Positions 44,268 to 56,212 of a DNA stretch of 64,000 bases are shown in pieces (positions within the stretch are counted from its first letter, which is position 1; each line of letters opens with the position of its first letter). The notes under the pieces were generated by a model, which saw only the letters and a list, made by a program, of their open reading frames with translations, was not told the origin of the DNA and ran no database searches. Source of the stretch: Romanomermis culicivorax. Taxonomy: Eukaryota > Nematoda > Enoplea > Mermithida > Mermithidae. The position numbers were made by a program, and so were the translations under genes. The stretch lies in the NCBI GenBank assembly GCA_963922205.1, contig CAWUHX010000085.1, positions 620,001 to 684,000 of the forward strand. The letters are read 5' to 3'.

Positions 44268-47200
44268 TTACTGCTGCTGCCTGCCGCCTCGGTAACCTCC
44301 TCGAGGTCTACCTTGATAGTATCCCCTCTGACCTGGTTGGCCTTGGGTCTGACCTCCATCGTGGCCTTGGTTTTGGCCTTGCTGACTTCCACCGCGTCTA
44401 CCCAGCAGCATGAAGTTCGGATTGTGGAACTGCGCATCCGGGTCTTGACCTTGGTGTTGCCAGGTTCCTCGGCCTCTGTAAGGTCGCTGAGGGCGCCCTC
44501 TGAAGCCTCCTCTGGGTTGACCTTGGTCATACCCCGGTCTAGCCCTGTACGGGGCCGGGTTTGAGAATATATCGTCTCTCCCCTGCTGCCTTTGACCACT
44601 GCTAGTGGAGCTGCTGCGTTGAGGTTTTTGTGTCCGGTAAGTTGAATTAAGAGATTTTGATGATATTGATTTTGATCGAGAAAGCAGACTTTTATAAGAA
44701 GTGCTAGCAGCTTCACTATATGACCTCTGGCTGGTCGTAGCCGATGATTGCTGTATCGTCGGCGGTTGTTTCTTAGCCGGAGGGAGTCTAGGCACTTTAA
44801 ACTTACTTGGGCTCTTGGCAGCCGTTCGCTGATATTTATCAGCTTGCGACCTGTCATCGCCTGGTGCCTTCCTCTTCACACCCATCTGGTTTAACCTTTG
44901 CGAGCCCATAAAGATATATTGATTAAAGGCTGCAATGTAGACATCGTCTACGCGGTTTCCCTGGGCCTCAACGACTAGTTGTCTGTTCGCAAATGAACAC
45001 GCCTGGGCATACCACCTACCAATTGCCGTTGGCGTGATCGGAGCGAAGTCCAACTGTAGAAAGATCATTAGGGTCACATACCTAATGGCCGTAAAGACGT
45101 CTGAGGCATCGTAGTCCTGAAGCCATCTGGGGATAAGAATTAAAATGATCCATTCCAAGATTTCCTCAGGGATGCGCTCTCCGTCAAACATAAATCCGCC
45201 CTGCATTTCAAATTGCTGGCGGTAATTTTCATGAATTTCGGCCATAGCGTCATTGACCATTCTGTAAATGATCGGCCGTTCTTGGCGATCAAAGGCGAAA
45301 TAATTGGCGACATCTGGATTTTCAAATGAGATCGGCCCAATTAAGCGCCTTTGTTCCCGTTGCCACTCCCAATAATCAATCAGAGTTTCGGCTAATTGAC
45401 CAGGAGTGACAAACTGCTGTGGTTCCCTTTCGGGTCTATTAGCTACCACATTCAGTTTGACCTTCTTGATCAATTTTTCCTCGGATTCAAGATCGGGCTT
45501 CACCAATACGCTTCCCGCAGGTTTGCTACTTCTTGCGGTATAGCTGGAGGGCACGGATTTGCTTTTGCCAGATGAAGTACTAACCTCTCTGCCGGTTTTC
45601 GATACCGTTCGCGTCTGAGTGTACGAAATTGTTGCAGTGGACCCTGTTGTCCTATCCGATTTTGTCTGGCCTTTGGAGGTCTCCGTTCGCGTCTGACTTT
45701 TTGAAGTCTCCGTCCTCGTCTGACTTTTTGAAGTCTCCGTTCTCGACTTTTGACTCATCGAATATTCTGGGGTCGTGGTCTCCTCGGCCGTATCGTAGGC
45801 GTCGTTTTCAGATCCGGTGGCGGCCGCTCCTTGTTGCTGCTGATCTTGAGCTGCAAGTCTGCGTCGTCTGGCCTTACCTATCCTCTTTCTGCGCCTTACC
45901 TTTTCCTTGGCCAAGTGTCGGATAAATTTTTCCAACATACCTTCAGCTAACATCTGCTGAACCTTATCTGAGGAATAAATTCCAGGAATACCTTCCTCGG
46001 CAATTCTTCCCCTCCTCATCAGCTCTGTCGCTGCAATAGCTGAATCTGAGCTATCATCGGCTAGTGCCTGCTCCTTCAGCTTCCTTTGGATTGCCCTCTG
46101 ACGCAGGAATTCCTGCTGCATCAGCCTTTTCTGTTCCTGGATTTTGGCCTGTAGGGCCTCGTGCTTTGCTTGTCGGTCGTGATCCTTAGGATCTTTGGCC
46201 TTCACAGGTATCTCCTGGGATGCTTCCTGCATCTTCTCCAGTCTGACATCGATCCCCGACATTTTAGTAACTGCTTCGTCAATTTGAGTCTGGATTTTCT
46301 CCTCCTCAATAGCCTGTTTCTGAGTCTTGGCCTCCATCGCATCCTTATTTTCCGATGTCTGGCCCTCAGATTCCAGAATTTCACCCTCTTCTTCTTCTTC
46401 AACATCCTCCTCTGAACTGGACTCAGAGTCTGAATTTCGTATCTTCGGCAAGAGCTGTTTTACTTTAGCTGGTAACACAGCTGGTGCCGGAGGTACAGAC
46501 TGCATAATGGTGACAACCTCTGGCTCAGGCTCGGCCGGTTGCTGTACTTGAGGTACTTGAGTCGGCTGTGCCACCGCTGGTTGGGTTGGCAGCGGCACCA
46601 CGACTATTACTGCAGCTGCCTGCGTAGCAGCAGTGTCCAAAGCTGGTGTAGCTTTGACCACTGGCGCTGGCGCTTGCGGCTGCGTTTTAACTTGTCCCGT
46701 CCCACCGGCTTGCGCCGTTTGGGTAGTAGAGGGACGATTTACTGGTACCTTAGATATTAACTCACCGGCTGGGGTATATGTTAGTGTATACCCGGGCATC
46801 TCCAAAGCAATTGTTCTCTCCCGGAAACTTTTGCTAACAAACTCCGGTCTGAGCTCGAGCAGATTTCTCGGTGCGTAGGTAATTGGGTAATCGGTCGGCG
46901 ATGCGTCTTCCATCATCGGATACCGCAGTCCCAGCATCAAAGTCTCGAAGCCTACGTAGTAAAAAGTTACATAAAAGTAAGGATTTACCTTGTAGGCTCC
47001 GTCCTTCAATAACGATTTGTCATCGCCGATTTGCAAAATTTCCTCGGCTTCTCGAAATCGTAAGGGGACAAATCCGAACTGATTTTGCCAGGCGTATACC
47101 CCTTTTTTAGATGGAAAGCGGGGTTCCGACGGCGGTAGCGTTGCTGCTAACTCTAAATAATAAGCCAGGCGGTCGCCTGACTTCCAGGACATTCGCTTTA

Positions 47201-49599
47201 TCATCTCCTGTCCCTCTCTGGTATAACTATTTAAGAAGTTATAGTTCAGCAAAGCGCTAGTTTCGTAGTCGCACTCCGCTCTCGAGTGCGGCCATGCCAA
47301 ATAATAAGCCAATGGCATAAATTTACAGATGACCTCTAACTCCGCAAAGTTTCGCTCATCTAACATACCTGAAATTTTTGCCAAGTTTGGCGTATAAAAA
47401 TTGGTCTTGTAGGCCTGTCTATGACCTTCGATACCCACTGGGTAGTGGTTGTTTGCGGAAAACACCTCTTCAGGTATTTGATCCGGCTTCCCGGCCTGTT
47501 GCCAGTATAGCTTGGCATTTTCGTATAAAGTCAAAGAAATTTTCCCATCTAAATCCCAATAGGTTCCACCTGACTTGAGATTTTCCAGTATATCCTTTGA
47601 AATATTAACCCAGTCTGGTATCTGGACGTCCTGGATTTCGTCGGGATCACTATCTGTAGTGTATCCATCGTCCTTTATCGGTTTGTTATCTCTTGGGAGC
47701 AGTGGATAGAAGCCACTTGGCAGTTGAACTCCCTGAGGACGAACTGGATTACACTCCGTGGGCGCGGTATAATAACCAGTGTTATTTCCCTGCATCTGTA
47801 CAGCCCAATGGTTATACATTTCACACTTCATCATGTGATAGACCATATTCGGCTGTACCTGATCGGTTTCCATGACTGGGGTACCTAGCCCCATTTCTCT
47901 ATTCACGTTGCCCGGGATCATTAGGTATTGTTGATAAAAATGTAGGGCAACGGTGTTGATCTGTTTGGGATCCACCTTGTCATGGTCGAAAATCTGCATT
48001 TGCATAAGCAGTTGATCGGCCATGCCATAGTGAATGGCGGCAAACATGACCAATAAGGAGTAGTATGCGTCTAGAGCGGCGTATCTAAGCTCTTCCGGCA
48101 ATATACCACTTTTGGCAAACCGATCACGGTTCGCCTTTAATGAAAAGTCATACTGGTAGGGGCCCACGTCTATCAGGTAGAATTCCGTGAATAGTCCCTT
48201 TAACCGAAAGGTTTCGGGACAGATACCTGTCTGAAAGCATTTTTTCTCCAGGTTTACCCCTACCATGGTTAGAGCGAAACGGTCTAAATCAAAGTATCGA
48301 CCCTTGGTCTTTCTAAGAAATTCCCGTAAGGGGACAGTTTTGTCCCTGTCCTTATTGTCTCGCCCTGCACCACATACGTTATAGATACTTACCAGGTCCT
48401 CCAATACGGAATATCCGGCGAAGAGCATGTCGGAGTTCAAGAAGTCGTGGAGGCTGGTCCACTCTTTGAGCATCATTGACGTCGTATCAATAACGTAGGT
48501 TTGACCATTCATTAGCGCGAAGCTCACCTATCGGGCAAACTGCTTTCCCATTGGATTGTCGACCTCCCTCGTTTTAAACAAGGCGGCGACCTTATCCTGG
48601 TTGACTCTTTCGACATCGAATCCACAAACTGGTTGTCCTCTGAAGATTGATACTTCTCGGATAAAGTGGAGTGTCTGGCTGACTTTCCCGATGTCTACCA
48701 ATTTTGGTTCCTTGGGATTAGCCGGCCAGTACCCAAATGTGGCTTTAAACCACTGATCCAGTTCATGGATTCGCACGGCCCTTTTGACGTTATAATCTAA
48801 ACATAAGATACTATTAATTTTAGTGTTTATTCCCCTTTTTTCAGCGCATTTTCGGGTCTATACTACACCAGCACCACAACACCAAGCGGGTTAAGTTTCG
48901 CAGAAATTAAATTTAGTGCAGGTTGTTAGGTGAGCCACTGATATACAAACATTGAGCTGGTAGGCAACTAACACCTTACCAAATCTTAGCCTTGCTACCT
49001 CTATATGTTGGGGAGGGTAGACCTGATCCGATTGTCCACCACTTGATCGGACACCAATCTCTGACCAGCTGCTTGAGGGACCAACTACGCTCCATTTATG
49101 GCGCTGTATTTACAATTTTTATAGCGCTCGAGATTGATAATTTTTAATGAATTTGATATCGAAACAAGTGATATGATTTGATTTGACTTGAAAATAAATA
49201 ATTTTTGATAAACTTTTGATGATAAAACTTTAAAACGGGCTGAACCCAAGGTTCTAGGTTTCCCTTGAATCGTATAGCTCTCGGTGGTATCAGGTATATT
49301 TCCAAGTCGGAAATTCCCTGGTTGGCTTCGAGCTTCCGCTTCTCAGTACTCCCATTTTTCGTTCCCTCTAAGTTCTAACCTCGTCTGCCCTTTGGGGCGC
49401 CGAGCTGGTCTTCCAGTAACTTCTGGGCATTACCTGCGGTTTCCAAGAATATTTGATAAAAATAAGTTCGAAACTTACCGTCAATGAAGAAAAAACGATT
49501 ATCTTGGTGGTGCTGGGCCCTGCCATATTCGACGTGGCGCTCTGTGTGCGACCACTCGCGCGTCGGAGCTTGTTGGCGGTTCCGCGCGCCTTTTCCCAT
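44268..49599 (-). CDS. accessory ORF: DEDDy exonuclease-like, helical domain and RGG tail
   Basis: Predicted exon 1 is 49599-49479 (ATG, donor GTAAGT) and exon 2 is 48796-44268 (acceptor GTTTAG). The join is in frame, for 1,549 codons. The N-terminal domain looks like a 3'-5' exonuclease of the WRN/Mut-7/EXD type (Pfam DNA_pol_A_exo1). Motif I is GFDVE, motif [10 protein letters not shown] and motif [14 protein letters not shown], with the DEDDy acidic residues and Tyr present. After about 400 further residues without a family I know comes a Pro/Ala/Gln-rich linker. An acidic patch, a coiled coil, an Arg-rich block, a triple SQTRTETSK-like repeat and a helical domain (about residues 1040-1210 of the downstream frame) follow, then an RGG-rich tail. 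One in-frame TAG (48530-48528) separates motif I from the rest. No signal peptide or clear membrane anchor is seen, so it is not a typical envelope. Confidence 0.7.
48528..48530 (-). other. in-frame TAG within the exonuclease domain
   Basis: The frame is open on both sides and exonuclease motif I lies upstream of the stop. It is either a recent nonsense mutation or a readthrough site; the following base is G. Confidence 0.85.
48797..49478 (-). other. predicted 682-bp intron of the accessory ORF
   Basis: Donor G|GTAAGT and acceptor TCTTATGTTTAG on the minus strand join a 40-codon leader to the exonuclease frame in phase. No competing coding frame is seen inside. Confidence 0.5.
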
Positions 49600-50033
49600 T
49601 TCTTTTCGTTGCGAAATGTTTTTCTCTTTCGAATAAATTTGTAAAAATTTTAAAAATTTTCAAACGCTGAAAAAGTTTAATTTAGCAGTTCTGCTAATTT
49701 CCTTTTTATGCGATTTGGGGAATGTTTTACTTCTTCCTTCCGATGGAAGTTTAGAATTCAGATAAGCGGGGCAGCTATAGTTTGATTTTAGAAAAAATGA
49801 AAAATTTGAAAATTAATTTTTTGGAAAAAATGTCGGAAATATTTTGGGTTGTCACTTTGGTCTAAAATTCCGAACAATTTTTCCCAAAGTCTGAAATAAA
49901 TATGAAAAATTTACAAAATTAATACGAATAATACATAAACGCGATAAATATTACAAATTAATACACTTTTAATTAAAATTAGTACCTACGCGCGCGAGAT
50001 ATGTACATAAATAAATAAAAAAAAAAAAAAAAA
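49600..50033 (-). other. AT-rich spacer between integrase and accessory ORF
   Basis: No coding evidence. A T-run on the minus strand (A-run at about 50018-50033 on plus) directly follows the integrase stop. A promoter or acceptor for the accessory mRNA could lie here, but I cannot single one out. Confidence 0.4.
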
Positions 50034-51635
50034 TCAGCGCGAGATCGCGCATAGATTCGCCTTGAGCGAATTTCCAAATAACTTCATTTGGTTTGGCGCT
50101 CCAGTCCTAACTGTTTGTGCCATATTGGAAAGTGACTTATTTTCGTCATGTGGCGCGTCCTGATTGGCTCGCGCTATTCGCGGCAAGACCCTAGTGGTCT
50201 CGTAACGAAAATGTTTCAACCTGCTGATTGAAACAGTTTGGCGATTTAGCCGGTTGTCCCAATGTACAATTGTGACAACGTTCTCCGCTTCTCGCGAAAT
50301 GTCCGTAACTATGAACGGACCGGACCATGGTAGTCCTAATTTTTTCTGCTTGTCTACTTTGAGCAGAACCCAGTCCTTTTCTTTAAACCCATTTTGTTTG
50401 GACTTTTTATCGAAGTATTTCTTCGATTTTTCAGCAGCACTCTGGATATTTTTAGCAATATCCTCGTAAAGGTTGACTAAATGATTGGTCAACACGAATT
50501 TGTATGCCTCAGCATTGCTGTCCGGCATTACAATATCGTATGCTTTCGATAAGTTTAACCCGAAGGTTGCCTCGTGACCTCTAAGCAATGAAAATGGGGA
50601 TTGCCCCGTGGCTGCATGTGGTGTGGCATTATATGCAAACACCAGGGCTCTCAAGTATCTCGGCCAGTTATCTTTTTCCTCAATGGCCACCTTTCTGAGC
50701 TGTTTAATGAGTGTCTGGTTGAACCTTTCTACCATACCATTTCCTTGTGGATGGTAGGCTGTTGTAAAAATTTTCTGACACTCTAATAACTTGCAGATCT
50801 CTTTCATCAGATCTGAGGTAAAACAACCTCCTCTATCGCTGAGTAGTCTCCGTGGAGTACCGTGCCTAAATACAATAGCTTGTAGAAAAGTATCTACAAC
50901 GGTGCTAGCTGACTGATCCGGGATCAATTCAGCTTCAACCCACTTTGTAAAATAGTCCTGAAAGACTATGACATACGGTCTCTTCTCACTGAGTGGAGAA
51001 ATACCCACGATATCCACTGATACTATGTCAAAGGGACCTTGTGGAATAATTGGTATCAGTGGAGGAATTTCCGTGTTTCCCTGATTAGCCATTTGACAAA
51101 CTGGACAAAACTTGATCCAGTGCCTGACATCCTTTTCAATTCCAGGCCACCAGAACCGTTTTTTGATCATAGCAAGGGTCCTTTTGAACCCCTGATGAGT
51201 CATCATTACGGCACCGTGGTACTGGTGCAAAGTATTGTCCCTAAGACAGGATGGGACGACCACCTGATCATCCGATCCCTGTCCGGCTTCGCGGTATAAC
51301 ACTTCATTTTGGATATAAAATCCACTATGATACTTGGTTGTCCCATTTGGACCCAATCTATCAAAGTATGGTCGTAGTACCTCATCTTTTTTCTGCAAGA
51401 GGGCCATGAGATCATCTCTAATTAACCCTTTTGGCAATTCATCTTCTTTGGGGTCTGCCAAAGTAAACTCATGTTCCTTTTCTGGGTATAACCAGGTTAC
51501 TCTTTTTTCCTTACCTTTGTCCTGGTTTCCCCTACTTACCTTTTCGTTGACCTGATTGCCATCAGGCTGGATCTGAGCCTGATTACTCTTCTCCGCTTCC
51601 TTCGCCATGCTCCTTGTAGTTACGGCATTTACCAA
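50034..51635 (-). CDS. integrase region of pol
   Basis: A 533-codon frame. Residues 137-180 hold the HHCC zinc-binding domain (LHQYHGAVMMTHQGF ... FCPVCQ). The catalytic core shows D208 (VSVDIVG), D267 (LLSDRGG) and E303 (HPQGNGMVERFN), the DDE triad. A GPF module near 434-446 (LPWSGPFIVTDI) precedes the basic C-terminus. The first ~100 residues are a linker starting around VTTRSMAKEAEK. The frame differs from that of the RNase H part, and there is no initiator of its own (the frame opens at TTG). It was therefore part of a longer pol polyprotein now broken by a frameshift near 51640-51660. Confidence 0.9.
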   Translation of the reverse strand: MVNAVTTRSMAKEAEKSNQAQIQPDGNQVNEKVSRGNQDKGKEKRVTWLYPEKEHEFTLADPKEDELPKGLIRDDLMALLQKKDEVLRPYFDRLGPNGTTKYHSGFYIQNEVLYREAGQGSDDQVVVPSCLRDNTLHQYHGAVMMTHQGFKRTLAMIKKRFWWPGIEKDVRHWIKFCPVCQMANQGNTEIPPLIPIIPQGPFDIVSVDIVGISPLSEKRPYVIVFQDYFTKWVEAELIPDQSASTVVDTFLQAIVFRHGTPRRLLSDRGGCFTSDLMKEICKLLECQKIFTTAYHPQGNGMVERFNQTLIKQLRKVAIEEKDNWPRYLRALVFAYNATPHAATGQSPFSLLRGHEATFGLNLSKAYDIVMPDSNAEAYKFVLTNHLVNLYEDIAKNIQSAAEKSKKYFDKKSKQNGFKEKDWVLLKVDKQKKLGLPWSGPFIVTDISREAENVVTIVHWDNRLNRQTVSISRLKHFRYETTRVLPRIARANQDAPHDENKSLSNMAQTVRTGAPNQMKLFGNSLKANLCAISR

Positions 51636-52384
51636 GTCTGCAGGCAGTTTGATTCTGGATCACCCTCAGAATCTTCTGGATAAATTTGAGTGAACCTCGG
51701 ACTCATATCAGTCCTCTGATTCTTCTTACCTTTTGGCTCCGGATATAATGGAGTACCGTCTTCAGGATTCCGATCTGTCAGAATTCTGAATCTCTTTACC
51801 AAATTGAGATGCTTTTTCTCAATTAGCTGTGCCTCAAGATCTTTCAGATTTTCGGACTCTCGTTTATCCTTTGAGAACATGTGTTCCCATTTTGGCGGTA
51901 TCTTTTCCGTTTGATCGTCTGTTTCATCCATCCTGGACAAAAAGTCTGCCATGGCATTTTGTTTTCCAGGCACATACTCTAGCTTATGGTTGAACTGAGA
52001 GATGAATGAGTACCATCTCTTCAACTTACCATTGGTCATGGCATTGACCTTCATAGACAACAAAGGTTTGTGATCAGTTCTTATGATCACTCTATGACCT
52101 ACTAGGTAGTGCTTGTATAACTTTAAGCCATACACAATTGCCAAGCAGTCCCTTTCCGTGGCTGACCACTTTTTCTCATCCGCTTTTAAAATTCTGCTAT
52201 TATAAGCAATTACCTAGCGGTCTGACTTGGTCTCCTGGTAAAGGACTGCTCCCAGTGCCGTTCCGCTGGCATCTGTCTGAATGACAAAGTCCGCAGACCC
52301 ATCCAAAACCGGATACCTAAGGAATGGCACTGACAATAATGCTTCTTTCAGGCTCCTAAAAGCCTGATGGTGAACCTCCGTGAC
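51629..52384 (-). pseudogene. RNase H region of pol with stop codons
   Basis: In frame with the RT part, this stretch encodes a typical gypsy-type RNase H. DFVIQTDASG comes first, then CLAIVYGLKLYKHYLVG and IRTDHKPLLSM; an open part runs from 52144 to 51629. Two nonsense codons interrupt it, TAA at 52387-52385 (the end of the Gag-RT frame) and TAG at 52216-52214. A frame change then precedes integrase. Each break looks like a single mutation. Confidence 0.85.
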
Positions 52385-55300
52385 TTACCAAACACAGTTC
52401 TTCCCAGTTAATTTATACAACCGTTCAGCGTGTTTAGCGAAACCCGGTATGAACTTTTTACACCACTGCAACATACCTAAAAACCTTTGCAGTTTACGTT
52501 TAGACTCTGGGAATGGGAAATCATTTATAGCTTTGACCTTTTTCGGATCTGGGGAAACTCCATCCGAATTTAAGATATGTCCTAAAAAATGAACTCTCTC
52601 AGGCAGGAATTCACACTTCTCCGGCTTCAAGGTCAAATGAGCCTTTCTTAGAGCTTGCAGGACTAGCTCTAGATTAACTAGGTGTTCCTCAAACGTATTT
52701 GAGAACACAATTATATCATCTATATAGACTAGACAGATTTTCCAAACATATGGATGCAAAACTCTTTCCATCATACGCTGGAATTCGGCTGGCGCATTTT
52801 TTAGGCCAAAGGGCATGACTTTAAATTGATAAAGCCCTTCTTGGCATATGAAAGCAGTTTTTTCCTTGCTTTCTTCATCCATTGGCACTTGCCAATATCC
52901 TGATTTGAGATCTAAGGTAGTATAAAACTTGGCTTTACCTAAACAGTCTAGATAGTCATCCATTCTAGGAATGGGATACTTATCATCCTTGGTAACGTCA
53001 TTTATACCCCTAAAGTCCACTACTGGTCGCTTGGTACCATCCTTTTTACCTACAAGGAATAACCGAGCTGCCCAAGGCGACTTTGATGGCTCAATTACAC
53101 CCTTTCTGAGCATATCTTGCACATGCTCATGAACATGTGGCTGTAAATTTATAGCAGTCCTGTGGTACCTTTTTGCCACAGGGGCCGCATCGCCTGTATT
53201 GATTTTACAGGTCAAGTAGGGTGTAGTAGTTGGCGGATCATTGGGCAGGCTGAACACGTCTCTATATTTTGCGAGACATCCTAGAGCTTGTTCCAATTGC
53301 TCTGATGGTATGTTGGATTTAGCCAGCATATTGTACAAAGCTTCCTTGAATGCTTTCTCATCCGATTGAGGAGCTTCAGGTCTAGCTTGAACTGCACAAG
53401 TTTGTAGCTTCTCCAGATCCTCAACTATCTTCCCCTTAAGTTGATCTTGGTTATCAGTATCACACAACACTGAATTAGTATGGCCAATTATTTGATTTCT
53501 TTTCAAATGGCATCCTGATCCTGTGTTGTTAGATACCATAACAACAAAATCATCTTTTGTACCATCTACTATGGTACTATCAATGTGGAACCTTTCTTCA
53601 TTCTCTTCAGACTCTATTATGATTCCATTAAGGCGATTTTCGCCTACCTTATCCCAAAGCTTTGCCCTCAGAAGTATATCAGTACCACTAGGTAAGTAGA
53701 TGGGGTTCACACTTACCACTGGCACCGAAACCTTTAGCAGGCAAATCTTTGGCTGGTATTGGTCGGCGGCGCTCATCGTGAATTCCGCGGCGCTCGTGGT
53801 CATGACCTCTCCACAATTCAATTGGGGCTGGTCCGGCGTCACGTATATCCGTTGTTGACGGTTGTTGAGCGTCATCATCCTATTCCTGAAATCTATTATG
53901 GCTCCTACCTGAGGATGAGCCAAAAAGTCTGTACCCACAATAACATTTTCACCTGCTTCAGGAATTACAATTGCTTTAACGGGGAACTGTCCACACAATG
54001 TATCCATCCTAAATTGGATATACCCATGGGCTTGGACTGTCTTACCGTTGGCTACAGTGACATTTAATATCCTCCGATATTCAGTGTAATCCGGGCCTAA
54101 AGTTTCTTTCAGAAACTTAGCCGACATGACAGTGCACTGAGCTCCTGTGTCAATTAAAGCCATTGTCTTACGACCTCCTATAACAACCTCAATGTGGAAT
54201 GGGGCTGTTCTGGGGTACGTATCCAGCAAATGTTGTTCCTGAGGACTAGCTGGTGTGCCTCTCCTTACTACTTGTACTGATGGTACTACAGGTTGTGGTG
54301 CAATTGCATTCATTTGCACAATACTACCTAATACAACATTTGGGCAACTCACTCTCTGATTTACTTCACCTAAAGGACTCATTTGAGATTGCCTTGCAAC
54401 CATAACACTCAAATAATCCTTCTGAGGTGGCTGATTTGTGAATTGACCCTGTTGAAGAGTCTGAGTCGGACCCATAACAGCCTGAGGAGGCTGAGGATGC
54501 TGTAATGCAGCTTGCTGTTGGTATTGCTGCATCTGTTGGAACTGCTTCTGCAGCTCCTTCTGCTTTTTAAACTCCAGAAATTCATTATAATCTGAATTCT
54601 GTTGGTAACTCTCCTGGCTATCCTGATAACCTGAATAGCCTATATTATAAGCACCTCTGCTTCTACTGTTGAAATTAGCATTAGGGTAACCTCCTCTACC
54701 TCTATAGTTACCTCTAGCAAAATTGTTGAAGCCTCCCCTGTTGAAGGTAGGGAAGCTGGCTCTGCCTCTGCTCCTGCGCTCGGACAATACTCTCAATGTC
54801 CTGCAGTCTGCAGTATTATGTGTTATGTTCTTATGGAACTCACACCATGGCTTTGTCGGATCTCGGGAAACTTGACCTACCTGACTGGTACTAGGTATGG
54901 CCACATCAGACTGATTTTCCGCTTGCCTGTTATCAACCTTTTGCTGGAGCTGGTCGAACCTTTCGACCAGTTGTACCATCTCTTTAGAAATTTTCAATAG
55001 AAGAGATTCTTTCTTACCTTTTTCAGTCTGAGCCCTAGGGGCTTCCCGAACTTGAATCTCCTCTATCTCAGGAGAATCACTCCTTGACCTTTGGGTTTGG
55101 GCCTGTACCTGATTACCTACAGTTTGATATGGTTGCCGAAACCTTTGCCTCTGGCCTTGTTGATATCCTTCTGACTGGTTCCTAGCAACTACGGCAATTT
55201 CAGGATCATGCCCACTAGGCATACCTACTTCATTAATTACAATAGGATCCTGTTGTGTACCCTTGGGTCCATACCTCTGAAAGGCATTCCTATATCTACG

Positions 55301-56212
55301 TTCAATGTCATGAACTTCAACTGCTAGATCATACCAAGTTCTAAAGGTATGTTTTGAATTCTTAAGTTCAGACTGGAACGTAGGGTCACTCTTATATATG
55401 AAGGTGTCAATGATCAGTCTCTGTTTAGACTGATAGTCCAAATCACCTTTGACTAGTTCCACTAATATGCTGACCCTTTTCAAAAATTCTACGGCCTGTT
55501 CATTGGGTCTTTGTTGGATCTCAAACAACTCCCTGGTTAACATTTCCAGGTTGCACTCAGGGGCAAAGACATTTATAATGACTCTCCTGGCCTCCCTATA
55601 GGTCATGTTGTCTCCTGCAACAGCCTTCGGTCTACCTTTAGAAAGCCTCAGCAGTGCTTCATACTTAGCTGATTCGGGTGTATCCCTACGGAATTCCCCT
55701 TCAAGTGCTGTTAAGAAGCTAAGCACCTGCTGATTTACCATACCCTCATCTAAAAGTTTGGGTAACACACCTTTAACGATATTCCTGACTACAATCTCTT
55801 GTGCCAAATTATTTGATGGCACTTCCCTCTGATCATACGCTGCTGTTAATACTGGATCAAGATCAGAGTTCAGGGATTGCAGCATAACTCTATTTGGATC
55901 TCGTTGAGGTGGTACACCTCCTTGATATGATGGCATACTGTCTTTGTCAAACCTGTAATCCCTATATGGGAAGCATGCCAATTGATCTGGTCTAAGGGTA
56001 TTTGGATCAACTATATTTCCTCTACCATCATAGACCACTCTAGTTAAAGTTGGATGCTGCGAAGCTATCTGATTTTTGATTCCTGAAGTCTGCTGATTGC
56101 TCAGCTCCTTCGAATCGAAGATCTCTAGCTGGACCTCTCCAACTTTTGGGTTCAAAGTTAAGCCTTTGCCCTTCATCAATATCAGGCCTATTACTAGGCC
56201 CTGCGCCTGCAC
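52385..56212 (-). CDS. Gag, aspartic protease and reverse transcriptase (1,275 codons)
   Basis: The capsid-like Gag core spans about residues 140-310. A C-x2-H-x4-H-x4-C zinc knuckle variant is at 457-470 ([15 protein letters not shown]), followed by an RGG and Gln-rich stretch. The aspartic protease motif is [12 protein letters not shown] (688-691 DTGA), and reverse transcriptase has [32 protein letters not shown] and [10 protein letters not shown] (YIDD at 1163-1166). Gag and Pol share one frame here. The N-terminal ~45 codons of this frame overlap another Gag frame, and the true start lies upstream after a one-base frame change in an A-run near 56070. The frame stops at TAA 52387-52385 inside the RNase H linker. 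Confidence 0.9.
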   Translation of the reverse strand: MQAQGLVIGLILMKGKGLTLNPKVGEVQLEIFDSKELSNQQTSGIKNQIASQHPTLTRVVYDGRGNIVDPNTLRPDQLACFPYRDYRFDKDSMPSYQGGVPPQRDPNRVMLQSLNSDLDPVLTAAYDQREVPSNNLAQEIVVRNIVKGVLPKLLDEGMVNQQVLSFLTALEGEFRRDTPESAKYEALLRLSKGRPKAVAGDNMTYREARRVIINVFAPECNLEMLTRELFEIQQRPNEQAVEFLKRVSILVELVKGDLDYQSKQRLIIDTFIYKSDPTFQSELKNSKHTFRTWYDLAVEVHDIERRYRNAFQRYGPKGTQQDPIVINEVGMPSGHDPEIAVVARNQSEGYQQGQRQRFRQPYQTVGNQVQAQTQRSRSDSPEIEEIQVREAPRAQTEKGKKESLLLKISKEMVQLVERFDQLQQKVDNRQAENQSDVAIPSTSQVGQVSRDPTKPWCEFHKNITHNTADCRTLRVLSERRSRGRASFPTFNRGGFNNFARGNYRGRGGYPNANFNSRSRGAYNIGYSGYQDSQESYQQNSDYNEFLEFKKQKELQKQFQQMQQYQQQAALQHPQPPQAVMGPTQTLQQGQFTNQPPQKDYLSVMVARQSQMSPLGEVNQRVSCPNVVLGSIVQMNAIAPQPVVPSVQVVRRGTPASPQEQHLLDTYPRTAPFHIEVVIGGRKTMALIDTGAQCTVMSAKFLKETLGPDYTEYRRILNVTVANGKTVQAHGYIQFRMDTLCGQFPVKAIVIPEAGENVIVGTDFLAHPQVGAIIDFRNRMMTLNNRQQRIYVTPDQPQLNCGEVMTTSAAEFTMSAADQYQPKICLLKVSVPVVSVNPIYLPSGTDILLRAKLWDKVGENRLNGIIIESEENEERFHIDSTIVDGTKDDFVVMVSNNTGSGCHLKRNQIIGHTNSVLCDTDNQDQLKGKIVEDLEKLQTCAVQARPEAPQSDEKAFKEALYNMLAKSNIPSEQLEQALGCLAKYRDVFSLPNDPPTTTPYLTCKINTGDAAPVAKRYHRTAINLQPHVHEHVQDMLRKGVIEPSKSPWAARLFLVGKKDGTKRPVVDFRGINDVTKDDKYPIPRMDDYLDCLGKAKFYTTLDLKSGYWQVPMDEESKEKTAFICQEGLYQFKVMPFGLKNAPAEFQRMMERVLHPYVWKICLVYIDDIIVFSNTFEEHLVNLELVLQALRKAHLTLKPEKCEFLPERVHFLGHILNSDGVSPDPKKVKAINDFPFPESKRKLQRFLGMLQWCKKFIPGFAKHAERLYKLTGKNCVW

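Noticed and set aside
44226-47875. Plus-strand frames opposite the accessory ORF
   Set aside because: They are antisense shadows of a repetitive, GC-richer coding region and contain no motifs.
44268-49599. Accessory ORF as a retroviral-type envelope gene
   Set aside because: Position fits, but there is no signal peptide, transmembrane anchor or cysteine-rich ectodomain, and exonuclease motifs are present.
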